Below, piece after piece: positions 24,945 to 34,220 of a DNA stretch of 45,072 nt. The stretch covers positions 1-45,072 of the forward strand of contig CAJUOM010000006.1 in assembly GCA_910588255.1 (NCBI GenBank). The letters run 5' to 3'. The notes under the pieces were generated by a model. That model was not told the DNA's origin, ran no database searches, and was given only the letters and a program-made list of their open reading frames with translations. Numbering within the stretch: the first letter of the stretch is position 1; every line of letters starts with the position of its first letter. Both the position numbers and the translations under genes were made by a program. The DNA comes from an uncultured Alphaproteobacteria bacterium. GTDB lineage: Bacteria > Pseudomonadota > Alphaproteobacteria > RUG11792.

Positions 24945-26106
24945 ATGCAACTATTTAAATGTAAATTATTGAACAAAAATGGAGATATTATAGATGAATA
25001 TCAATTTGCAAAATCATATGACTATTTGAGAAAAAGTTTTGATAATAATTTGGTATTTATTTCAGCTAAGAAACAGAAGTCATTTATAAAATCTCCACAT
25101 AAAGATTTTACAATTCCTTTTTTAAGAAATTTAGCTCAATTGGTAAAAAGCAAATTTGATCTTATAGTGTCTCTTGAGATTACATCAAAAATTTTTAAGA
25201 ATATTGAGTCCGCTCTTATAGTTAATCACATAATAGCTGATATAAAACTAGGACTGTCTTTTTCTGCTGCAATTTCAAAATTTGATAGATTTTTTGATGA
25301 CTTTACAATAAAAGCCATAGAAATATCAGAAAAAACTGCCAAATTTCCTGAGGCGTTAATGAACATAACTGGATATTTAGAAACGGATTTTAAAATTCGA
25401 CAGAAAATAAGAAAAACTATCAGATACCCGATCATATTGCTTATTTGTGTAAGTTTTGTATTTTTGTTTTGGTTGTTTGTTATAGTTCCAAAATTTTCGG
25501 AATTATTTTCCGAAATGGGAATTTCGTTACCTTTTTACACGAAAATTATTATAAAATTCAGTAACTTCTTGATAAACAATAGTCTGTATATATTTTTGTT
25601 TATTTTAATATTCATTATAATTGCTATAAAACACTTAAGATTATCAAATATATCTTCTAAAATTCCTGTGGTTTTTAATATAAAACAAAGGTTACGTATA
25701 TTAAATTTCTTTAGCGCTATGAACATAATGATAAAAGAGAAGATCAATTTAACAGACTGTTTGAAATCTTTGGAAAGTCAATATCCGGATATCAAGAAGA
25801 TTTTAAAACTTATCGAAAGAGGAAATAGTTTTTCAAACTCTTTAATGAAATCAAAAATGTTTCCAGATTTTGATATTTCTATTATCGAAACAGCTGAGAA
25901 AGCTGGAAATTTAAGTTATGCATTTCAAACCATTGTTATTTTGACTCAAAATTATATAGAAAACAAACTAGATGAACTTATAAAAACTAGATGAACTTAT
26001 AAAATTAATTCCGACATTAGCAGTATGTTTTATAGGAATTTTATTAATCTTTATCGTTTGTTCACTGGTTATTCCAATATATTCTGGAATGGATCTTTGT
26101 TTTTAG
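24945..26106 (+). pseudogene. GspF/PilC-family type II secretion/pilus membrane protein, disrupted by tandem duplication
   Basis: GspF/PilC proteins are the inner-membrane platform of type II secretion and type IV pili. The frame 24945-25994 has two T2SSF-like helical domains: the first with FLRNLAQLVKSKFDLIVSLE and the TM at 160-180 (PIILLICVSFVFLFWLFVIVPKF), the second after 270. The frame ends at KTR because a 19-bp sequence is tandemly duplicated (25967-25985 and 25986-26004). Deleting one copy restores DELIKLIPTLAVCFIGILLI and a final TM, ending at TAG 26104-26106. Other pilus or T2SS genes are absent here. Confidence 0.8.
25967..26004. repeat. 19-bp perfect tandem duplication
   Basis: ACTAGATGAACTTATAAAA occurs twice, back to back. 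As 19 is not a multiple of three, it shifts the frame of the gspF-like gene near its 3' end. Confidence 0.95.
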
Positions 26107-26935
26107 AGGTATTTCCAAATATTATATAATGTATTGTATCAGCTATGCGACGAAACAAGCTAGATTTTTTCATAGATTTTGTAGATAACAAAGGTATTTT
26201 TATTGGATTCCTAAATGTTTCTGAAAAATAAAATGCAATTCCCAAAACATCGCCTTTTTTTATTGGAGCAGATACGATAGTTCTATAATGATATATTCGC
26301 TCTATTTTTCCTGAACTGAATTTAGATATCAAGATCTTTCGTTTTTTCTCAGTGAGTTTTATCGTTTTTTCTTGCCCATATAACAACGGTACTTCTATGA
26401 AGTTTTGATTTATACCGGAAGTATCTAAAATATAAAATTGTTTTATCCAATTCGTAATGTTTTTTATATCATTAAAAACTTCTTCTTGTGATTTACATCC
26501 ATAAAGTATACCTATGTAATTTCCGTTATTTTTATTTTCATAAGAGTACACGCAACCATAACCTGACATTGCAGACTTTATTATAGATATATTAGCATTT
26601 GCATAATGGGTTTGAAAATTATATAACTTAAGTTTTAGCTTATTGAATAAAATATTATTCATTTCATATAGGGTTAATTTGTTATTTCCAAGCGAAGAAT
26701 TACTTTCTTTTGTTAAATTAAGTTTTGAATAAAATATAACATCATCAAAAGTTCCTGTATGAATTTGCTTATTTGAATTATGTTCATTAATTATTATTGA
26801 GCAATCTAAATTAGCTATAATAAAACATGATGAATTTAATTTTGGAAAAGCTTTTATCTTATCCGAAAGTGGCAATTGACTCATTTCAAAAGCACTTACA
26901 GAAAAAATGAAAAAGAAAAGTCTATTCGTCTTCAA
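26069..26935 (-). CDS. degenerate D-alanyl-D-alanine carboxypeptidase-like protein, 288 aa
   Basis: The C-terminal half (about 165-250: VPLLYGQEKTIKLTEK, then TIVSAPIKKGDVLGIAFYF) matches the PBP5 C-terminal domain of DacA/DacC-type carboxypeptidases. The N-terminal half should carry the SxxK, SxN and KTG motifs, but none is visible; a stretch like SIIKSAMSGYGC stands where KTG would be. The protein is about 90 residues shorter than active homologues. It has an N-terminal signal-like segment. I infer a non-catalytic or decaying paralogue. Its start overlaps the MFS gene by 14 bp; its 3' end overlaps the ancestral end of the gspF-like gene. Confidence 0.6.
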   Translation of the reverse strand: MKTNRLFFFIFSVSAFEMSQLPLSDKIKAFPKLNSSCFIIANLDCSIIINEHNSNKQIHTGTFDDVIFYSKLNLTKESNSSLGNNKLTLYEMNNILFNKLKLKLYNFQTHYANANISIIKSAMSGYGCVYSYENKNNGNYIGILYGCKSQEEVFNDIKNITNWIKQFYILDTSGINQNFIEVPLLYGQEKTIKLTEKKRKILISKFSSGKIERIYHYRTIVSAPIKKGDVLGIAFYFSETFRNPIKIPLLSTKSMKKSSLFRRIADTIHYIIFGNTSKNKDPFQNILE

Positions 26936-28172
26936 GTTGTATTGTTTCCTTTACGAAAAGGCTTATGAAGTATGTCAGAATCAAGCAGATTGGGATAATC
27001 AAAATTGCATATTTATAACAATTGATATCATAAACTCTTATTCCTATATCATTAACCTTTCCTTCCCAAAAACAATCTAAAAGCAATCCCAACAACGGTT
27101 GAAATATCGAACCAATCAACATAACAATACAATTAGTCAAAGCTAATGTTGTTCCTGATATTTCTTGAGAAACACTGTTTTTCGCACATGTAAAACTTAT
27201 TGGTTGAGCACCGGTTAAAAACCCTATTATAAATACAATTATAAATGCAATATTGATATTTCCAGAAGAAAAGATCAATACAATAAAAAACAAAGCAGTG
27301 AGAACTATAGATATTCTTATTGTTTTCATGTAACTCTTTATTTTTCTTGCGAAAATGGCTAACATAACACTACCTAACGCTACTCCTATGAAAATAATCG
27401 CAGAGGCGAACGCCGCCTGTTCATTATTGATACCATATTTCTCCATGAAAAACGGAACTGCCCATAATTCAGCAAAAGCATCAATAGGAAGATACATAAA
27501 AGCTGCGATAATTCCAGATAATACAACTTGAGAATTTTTTGCCAATTTTAATACGTTATTTATAATTGATTCAGGTCGTTTTCTTTTGGCTTTTGTAGTT
27601 TGTAAATTTTTTGGAATAAATATACAAATTAATAAAAATATAACAATACCAATTGATGCAAGCCAATAAGTAGCAGATTGCCATCCTAAGTTATTTACTA
27701 ACTTTGCAACTGGGGGACCTCCAAATAATCCGCCTAGTGTTCCCATCATATTCGTTATACCTGCTAAGATAACAAAATATTTTTTAGAAAATAAGTTTGC
27801 AGAAATTTGCAAGCAACTGATAAAAGCGCAGGCTGATCCAGAACCAACTAAAAACCGTCCTATTTGAGCAACATACATCTTTTCAGTTCCTGCAAACAAA
27901 ACAGATCCAGCAACACAGAATAAAGCTGATATTCCCAGGAGGTTTTTAGGGCCCATTTTGTCAAGAATAACGCCACAAGGTAATTGTAGGATTGTGTAAG
28001 AATAATAGTAAAATGAAACTAAAATGCCAAGCATTGTTGAAGTAGCATTGAATGTGATCATGAGGTCATTAGTCATTACACTTGGGGATACTCTTAATAC
28101 CAATTCATAAAGATAAAATATAGCCGCTATCCCAAAGATTAACCAAGATTTAAGATTGGATTTATGTTCCAT
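26922..28172 (-). CDS. major facilitator superfamily transporter, 416 aa
   Basis: A 12-TM secondary transporter. After the first TM (LIFGIAAIFYLYELVLRV) the loop-2/3 region LPCGVILDKMGPKNLLG has the MFS motif-A layout (G-x-x-x-D-x-x-G-x-K), and GRFLVGSGSACAF resembles motif B. The second half repeats the fold, separated by a central basic loop (TTKAKRKRPESI). Substrate is unknown; homologues in intracellular bacteria include sugar-phosphate and metabolite importers. It is transcribed with the carboxypeptidase-like gene. Confidence 0.87.
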   Translation of the reverse strand: MEHKSNLKSWLIFGIAAIFYLYELVLRVSPSVMTNDLMITFNATSTMLGILVSFYYYSYTILQLPCGVILDKMGPKNLLGISALFCVAGSVLFAGTEKMYVAQIGRFLVGSGSACAFISCLQISANLFSKKYFVILAGITNMMGTLGGLFGGPPVAKLVNNLGWQSATYWLASIGIVIFLLICIFIPKNLQTTKAKRKRPESIINNVLKLAKNSQVVLSGIIAAFMYLPIDAFAELWAVPFFMEKYGINNEQAAFASAIIFIGVALGSVMLAIFARKIKSYMKTIRISIVLTALFFIVLIFSSGNINIAFIIVFIIGFLTGAQPISFTCAKNSVSQEISGTTLALTNCIVMLIGSIFQPLLGLLLDCFWEGKVNDIGIRVYDINCYKYAILIIPICLILTYFISLFVKETIQLEDE

Positions 28173-28240
28173 TTTTTATATTTTTATCCATATATTTATT
28201 TTATTTTAGCATAAAATTTCCATAATTTAACATACAAATT

Positions 28241-28500
28241 GTTTTCAGATTCACAATGTCTACTGAAAGCGCTATAGGTACCACTGCGGTGTCAATGAAG
28301 TTATCCGGTGAGGCCATCTTTCTAATTCGCGCTTCGTGCCACACTTTGTTTATACGTCACAAATCGTGCTCCATTTGCGATATGTCTAAAGGTTAAATTA
28401 ACATCCATCCCATAAAGTGGAAGGGTTTATTGGGACAACTTTTCTTGTGAAAAATTGGTTTCCTGATTAGTCAAAAATCAATCGAAAATGGCCTCTGGAT
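28241..28500. repeat. dispersed intergenic repeat, copy A
   Basis: Its first ~100 bases (TTTTCAGATTCACAATGTCT through GCGCTTCGTGC) align with 44933-45034. Its remaining part (AATGAAGTTATCCGGT, CCATTTGCGATATGTCTAAAG, ACTTTTCTT) aligns with 37895-38140. Neither comparison needs long gaps. No terminal inverted repeats or target duplications are apparent. Confidence 0.75.
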
Positions 28501-28606
28501 CAATTTCTGAAGTTTCTCTTTTAGCTGAACGCCTTAGAGAGTTTGAGTGCGCCGGTTGTTACAGCTGCTTTCATATTATTTTTTCGAAAGGGACGAAAAG
28601 ATAGGT

Positions 28607-28674
28607 ATTGATTTACGAAATTTAGTCAAGTCCGAAGAACGAAGTGAGACTTGACGAAATGGGAGTAAATCAAT
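28607..28674. repeat. two-stage palindrome
   Basis: The outer stem is ATTGATTTAC / GTAAATCAAT (10 bp, perfect); the inner stem is GTCAAGTC / GACTTGAC (8 bp, perfect), separated by 8- and 9-base bulges around a 15-base loop (CGAAGAACGAAGTGA). It could form a cruciform or a structured RNA on either strand. Confidence 0.75.
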
Positions 28675-28722
28675 ATAATCGTTACTGCCTTTCGGAAAAT
28701 ATAGTATGTGAGTTACATGGAG

Positions 28723-28771
28723 GGTGCGCGGCGTGTGGTAAAATTAACAAGCATACCACACGCCGCGCGCC
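28723..28771. repeat. GC-rich hairpin with 18-bp arms
   Basis: GGTGCGCGGCGTGTGGTA pairs with TACCACACGCCGCGCGCC at 17 of 18 positions (the remaining pair is G-U) around a 13-base loop. The stem is strikingly GC-rich for this genome. It is immediately downstream of the promoter-like cassette on the minus strand. Confidence 0.8.
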
Positions 28772-28791
28772 TGTATATCTTCTATATTTCC

Positions 28792-28848
28792 AGTATACTT
28801 CCCACTCTTTCTTTATGTCAAATCCTAAAAAGTCCCATAAAATTTTAG
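28792..28848 (-). promoter_or_regulatory. repeat cassette copy 2: conserved block plus TTGACA-18-TATACT
   Basis: On the minus strand CCTAAAATTTTATGGGAC-TTTTT is followed by TTGACA (28816-28821), 18 bp, and TATACT (28792-28797). A start near 28785 would place the GC-rich hairpin about 14 nt into the RNA. The upstream palindrome CCCTAAAATTTTATGGG plus T-run also makes a good terminator for tssM. Confidence 0.6.
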
Positions 28849-28881
28849 GGAATTTTCTTATTCATTTAAAGTAATCTCAAA

Positions 28882-31800
28882 TTAGGATATTGGTTCTTCA
28901 CTGATTTCAATAACTTGCTTTTCTTCATTTATCTCAGAAGTATCATCAGATTTTAATATATTCATAATCTTCTGTTTTGTTTCTGATTGGTCATCAACTT
29001 TTCTTTCAATTTCTTGTTCTTTAACATCACGATTTTTAATATTTTCTGTTTTTGAGATATCCAATGGTTTTTGCTTTTTTTCAGAATCTTCTTTTATATC
29101 AGAAAATTCATTATTTGATTCCACTTCTTCTGAAGTTTCATAAAAGGAATTTTGTGAAACCAAGACAGCAGTTTCAGAAACAGATTTCACAGAATTAGGC
29201 ATTTCAGGCATTGTTCCAGGAACTTTTGGAACTTTTAATGTAACAACAGAAGGATCACCTGGTTTTTTAGGCAAAGATGGCGTAACCCCCAAGAATAACC
29301 TTGCAATTTTTCCTGTATTTAAAGGAATTTTAAATACAAGTACAGTTTGGTTCTTACTCAAGTTATCTATATTAACGGACTGTGATTTATACTTTTGCAA
29401 AAATCTCAATAATGCCCAATTTCCAACACATTGAATTTTTGCAGTATTTTCATTCAAGATCAAATCCGGGTCATTTTGATCATACACGGGTTTGTCAGCT
29501 TGTTCATCTCCAGAAGCCCATCTCAAATCTATTTCGATTGGTTCCCCAAAATACCACAATCCGGATTTATCTGTATTTATCGCTTCTATGGAAGCGTCAT
29601 TGTTGGGTTTGCAAACCCTATCAACTAGATATTCTGTATTCTTTTCTTCACGTTTATTAATTCCAAAATCAAACTCTAGATTGACTTTTATACCTTCATT
29701 ATTACTAATTAATTCTCCTAAAAATAGTTTCAAATCATGAATATTTTGCATGAACTCATAAGGCTTTTGGGCATCTCCTTTCAATTGATATATCTGATCT
29801 AAAATAGCCTCAGGAGTTCCTCCAAATTCGTCATACATTTTGAAAAATTCCCTAACAGCTTCTAAATCTGCTTCTGTTGCCGTTCTTTTTGATTTGTCAT
29901 AATTTTTAAATGGATAGGCATTTTCCAAATGTTTTGTATAATAATCTCTTAGCGAATTATATCTGACTATATTACGTTTTCGCAGGAGTACTTCTGCCTT
30001 TGACAAAATTCCTTTTTTGATTTTTTTAATAATATTTAAGAAATAGTCTCCTGATTCTCCTTTTATATCTTTTAGTTTTATTTTCTGAGTTATGTTATCA
30101 AGAGTATAGTCATTCAATGTCATTGTTATAAATTTTTCTAAAACACTGATAGAATTTAAAGGATTCTTCCTCTCCAATCTTTTCACATTATCAACAATAC
30201 GAGACCATTTTGCAAGTTGATTATCATTGCTGTAATTTTTATCATACATAATATCAACATTTAAAAATTCAATAATTGGCTCTGCAAAATCTTTCGCTAA
30301 TCTAAAAATCATATTTCTTTGAAGTTGCAAATATAGTCTTAATTCTTCCATATCAGATGATGAAAAAGCAGCTAACGCCGCTCCATTTTTTCCATCCCAA
30401 TAATTAAAACTTAAATCATTTGGTTGATAAGGTCTTTGATTCTCAAGAAGATTATCAATATGAGTGAGAAGTGAAAAACCTATTTTATTTAAAACAGTTC
30501 GCAAATTTCCAAAAACAAAACTGAATTTATCATCTCGAAGTATTTTTAACAAATTAACAATTTTAGGAACAACACCTTTCAATTCCGCAACTTGCTTTTG
30601 GAGTAATTCCTCAGAGGTTATTTCTTCAGTTATACCTGTTGGTTCATCAACAAGACTTTGCGATTTCGCAATAATTCCTGCTATTAATGCACAAAGATTG
30701 GATTTTGACAAAAGAGATATACCTTCTTGCATAGATCTTGGAAAATCTTTCAAATTTGTTGCAATAAACTGCTCATAGCTTTTTCCAACTTCATATGCAT
30801 ATTTTACTAACTCATCATCCCAAAAAATCATTTTGCCTTCAGGTATATCTGTAATCAACTGATAATCTCCTGGAACTTCCATAAAAGGCTCAGCACACAA
30901 GGATGCTAAACATCTTTCAATAATGAATATTCCGCTTGAAACAGGAGGCTCTTTTTCGGATCTCATTTTATTTCTTTTTGAAACTTCACGATTTAATAAT
31001 GAGTTAAAATCCATTAAGCGAGACTTTAAACATCCGAAGTTTATAGCCGTAATATCCAATAATCTCTGTGACACTTCTTTTCCAAATAATGTTTCAACTC
31101 CATCTAAAAATTCATCATACTCTTTGTTGGTTTCGAATATATCTTTGTCCAGCCATGTTTCTCCTTCTTTTCCAAGATCTTTGCAAACCTTTGTTAAGCC
31201 CTTTGAAAACGTTATTATTTCAGAACAATTCGGAATTTCTTTTAAATTTTGTCTAGAAAGTTGATTTATAAATTTATTTAATTGAGAAATAAGGCTATTT
31301 GAAGACCTGGTTGTAAATATCGTATCAAGGTAATTTTGAACAAACTTAACAACGTGTCATACGCTGTTTGCTTATAAGGACTTAAATTAATCGCAGGAAA
31401 AGGAACGTTCATTAATATGGATCTAAATTCCTGATAGTTATCCAAAAATTCACCTGGTAAAGAACCTTTAAATGTGTAATCTATAAGATCGTTCAGATCT
31501 TTTGGATCTCCAGAAGTTCGAAGTGAATCAAATTTTTTTATATTTTTTTCTAATTCAATTAAGCCGAAAACAAAGTTCTTTAACTGTTCATATTCATAGC
31601 TATTATATGGATTTAATAGTTCATCAATATTATTTGATTTATGTTCTGGAACCATACCAAGAAGTTCCCTTGATTTTAAAATCAAATTCATATAAATCGT
31701 ACGAATAACTACTTTTTGATAAGAAGTTCTCAAGGTTTCGGTTAAATCTTTATTAATGGAACTAAACCAGGAAGCAGGAACAAATAATGAGGAAAATCGT

Positions 31801-33408
31801 ATATTATGAATTTGCTGCATAATGGAAAGCAATTGATTTGTGCAATCTGAAAGTATTTCATTTCCATTATTTTGCAAATTTTTATAAGTCATATCTCCTG
31901 CATTTTTTATTAAAGAAGAAACTTTAAAAAGTGACGGGTATAAATTATTTTTATTGTTATTTAAAGAATCTCTAGCATTAAATAATCCATAACTTCCAAT
32001 CAGAACAAATGCAGCTGTTGATATTTTGGCCATCATTATAGATTTGTTTGATTGATATACTTTTGATTTCATTGGAGAAGCGATTCCTTCTTCTGCAAAT
32101 ATTTTTTTCAAAAGCAAATCTTCAAAGAAAAATATCTTTTTCGCAGCTTTATCCTCATCACTATAAAATGCAGAGAATTTTCCCGCTTCATTGATATCAG
32201 CATCAGGTGTTCCAACTATTGCCATCGCATCATTCTGATTGTTTTTATCAAAAGAAAGAAGAGGAATCATTTTACTATCACCTGTGAAATAAAATCCTCT
32301 GAAATAAAATCTTTCTTCGATAGAAGAGGATTTGAATATCGAATCTATATATAATTTTAAGGATTCTTTTATTGTCAACAATTCACTCGGAAATACGAAT
32401 ATTCCATCCACAGTTGATTTCGCAGAACCTTCAGAAATTATTTCGATTCTTAAATCATTTAAATTATTTTCAAAAGCAAAAAAACCATCATCCAGTATTT
32501 TGGAGTTATAAGAAAATGAAATAGAATAAGGAGAAGACCATCCCAGCATGTTCATTCTATTTCTTGCGGGTATTTCAGAACAAAAACTCTGAAATCCAGG
32601 AACTACATCAGTTTTTGTTATGACTATATAAATCGGAAGTTTCATTCCTAGATAGTTTTGAGCAAAGTTTAATTTTCTCGAAACATATAATGCTCGTTTT
32701 TTTATATCTTCAGGAGATAATTTATTTTTTCCATAAAGCTCATTTGCCGGAATAGTCAAAATGATACCATTAATAGGCTTTTCAGAACGATATCTCGAAA
32801 GAAGATTTAGCAAAACGTTCCAGTTCTTTTCATCTGCATCAAAACCTGTTTTCGGAAGAAATATATCTCCTTTTATATCCAAAACAACACCGTTTTTCAA
32901 AAACCACCATGTACATGGAGAATCATCTTCTTCGTCATAGATTTCATCATGAGTAAATCCATTCATAAGTGAAGTTTTTCCAGAACCTTCAGTACCTAAG
33001 ATCAAATACCACGGTAATTTATATTTATAATTCCTTCCAAGAGAATTCTTTAAGAAGTTAAGTGCTTTAAAAAATGAACGAACAACTCCACTGGATTTTA
33101 TATATCCTTTATTTATGAGATAACTATTGATTCGTTCTCCAAAGGGAAAAGGTGTTGATTTGTTTGCATCATTCTCAGAAACTTTTATCTTCTCTCCTTC
33201 TATTTTTAATGCAGAAGGAGGAATATCAATAACTCGTCTTGCTTTTGATTCTGATCTTTTTATTGAAATTAAGGTGAATATAGTCACCAAAAGCATTGAT
33301 AATAAAAGCTATTGAGAGAACTATCCCTATGATCATTGGAAAAGAAATTTCTGCGTTTCCAATTCCTCTTGTGATTTTATCAAAAAGACCAAACGTGAAT
33401 AATATCAT
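28882..33408 (-). pseudogene. tssM: type VI secretion protein TssM (IcmF/VasK), split by two frameshifts
   Basis: TssM is the large inner-membrane component of the T6SS membrane complex. Three frames together encode it. An N-terminal piece (33226-33408) carries the first membrane segments. A middle piece (31278-33296) has the P-loop LGTEGSGKTSLMNG, the VVLDIKGD region, and a TM near ALVLIGSYGLF. A C-terminal piece open from 31356 to 28882 contains MYDEFGGTPEAILDQ and the WALLRFLQKY region. Frame changes occur between 33309 and 33228 and between 31359 and 31278. The last ~110 residues are a Glu/Lys/Ser-rich tail unusual for the family. The start overlaps tssL by ATGA. Confidence 0.85.
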
Positions 33409-34216
33409 ATGAGTGGCCCTTGTCTGACTTGTTCGGAGATTTTGTTCATAATTTCATTCAATTCTCCAGTAATATCAATCCAGATAAAATATGAAATCAA
33501 AATATAAAGGAAAATTACAGAAACAACATAAAAAGACCAGAATCTAACATCAGGTAAACGATTATTATCACTTTCCATAAATGTGTGTTCATAACAGGAT
33601 TCGATCATATGAGATCTTCCCGGAAAAAATAATCTGGAAGATCCTGTATTAAAATAGCGCAAAGACGTCCTTTGTACCAAGTTATTTTTTCATCAGAATC
33701 TGAGTATCCAAGATCTCTATATTTTCCTTTAAATCCTAGAGAAAGAACCATAAGATACAAAAACGACATTTCCTGGTTTCCCAAATCATTTATGATATTA
33801 TCCAGCATAGAAAAGAATTTGTCACCAGCTATTTCTGTTTGAAATAATTGCTTTTCTAAAAGAGTATATCTCCAGAATTTCACTCCATCCCATTTTAAAT
33901 TCAAAAAAACTTCATCAGTCAAAATTGCCATTAAATACTTCGCATCTTCAATAAATTTTGGATTCATCCCAGTTGATTTAATAAGTATTGAATCCGAAAC
34001 ATTGACAATTACTGTTAACATTTTCTTTTGAATATCAACAACTCCTCCCTCGATATTTTTTGTTTTTAAGTCTTCTGATTTTGTATCACCTTCTTCTGAA
34101 TTTCCTGAATCATACGAAAAATACAAACTCAATGCCTTTTCTTTCTGTCTTAATAACTCATAATAAAAAGCTTGAAATCCATGGACTATAGCACTATTAC
34201 TAGCATCAAATCCCAT
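33405..34216 (-). pseudogene. tssL: type VI secretion protein TssL (DotU/IcmH), soluble domain and membrane anchor in separate frames
   Basis: TssL links TssK to TssM. The first frame (33605-34216) holds the DotU cytoplasmic domain: TDEVFLNLKWDG, LLEKQLFQTEIAGDKFF and LSLGFKGKYRDLG. It ends FREDLI at a TGA. The second frame starts at an overlapping ATG (ATGA, 33605-33608) and encodes MIESCYEHTFMESDNNRLP plus the C-terminal TM (FWSFYVVSVIFLYILISYFIW). In homologues these form one protein. The ATGA junction may let ribosomes re-initiate, so a two-piece TssL is conceivable; a one-base indel is the simpler reading. Confidence 0.8.
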
Positions 34217-34220
34217 AATA

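Larger units (their letters stand above)
28173..28881. other. 709-bp repeat-rich intergenic region
   Basis: No convincing gene. Contents: a copy of the dispersed repeat family (28241-28500), a two-stage palindrome (28607-28674), a GC-rich hairpin (28723-28771), and the conserved TTGACA cassette (28792-28848), whose upstream half lies 34 bp past the tssM stop and may be its terminator. Between 28500 and 28600 I see only decayed sequence. Confidence 0.55.

Noticed and set aside
28644..28874. 76-aa plus-strand frame across the palindromes
   Set aside because: Spans the palindrome, GC-rich hairpin and repeat cassette; no ribosome site and no protein-like composition.
29382..29740. Overlapping plus-strand frames inside tssM
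   Set aside because: Three overlapping frames antisense to a conserved coding region; shadows.
31068..31264. Plus-strand frames near the tssM break
   Set aside because: The minus strand here continues the TssM reading frame (LISQLNKFINQ... into the C-terminal piece), which explains the sequence.
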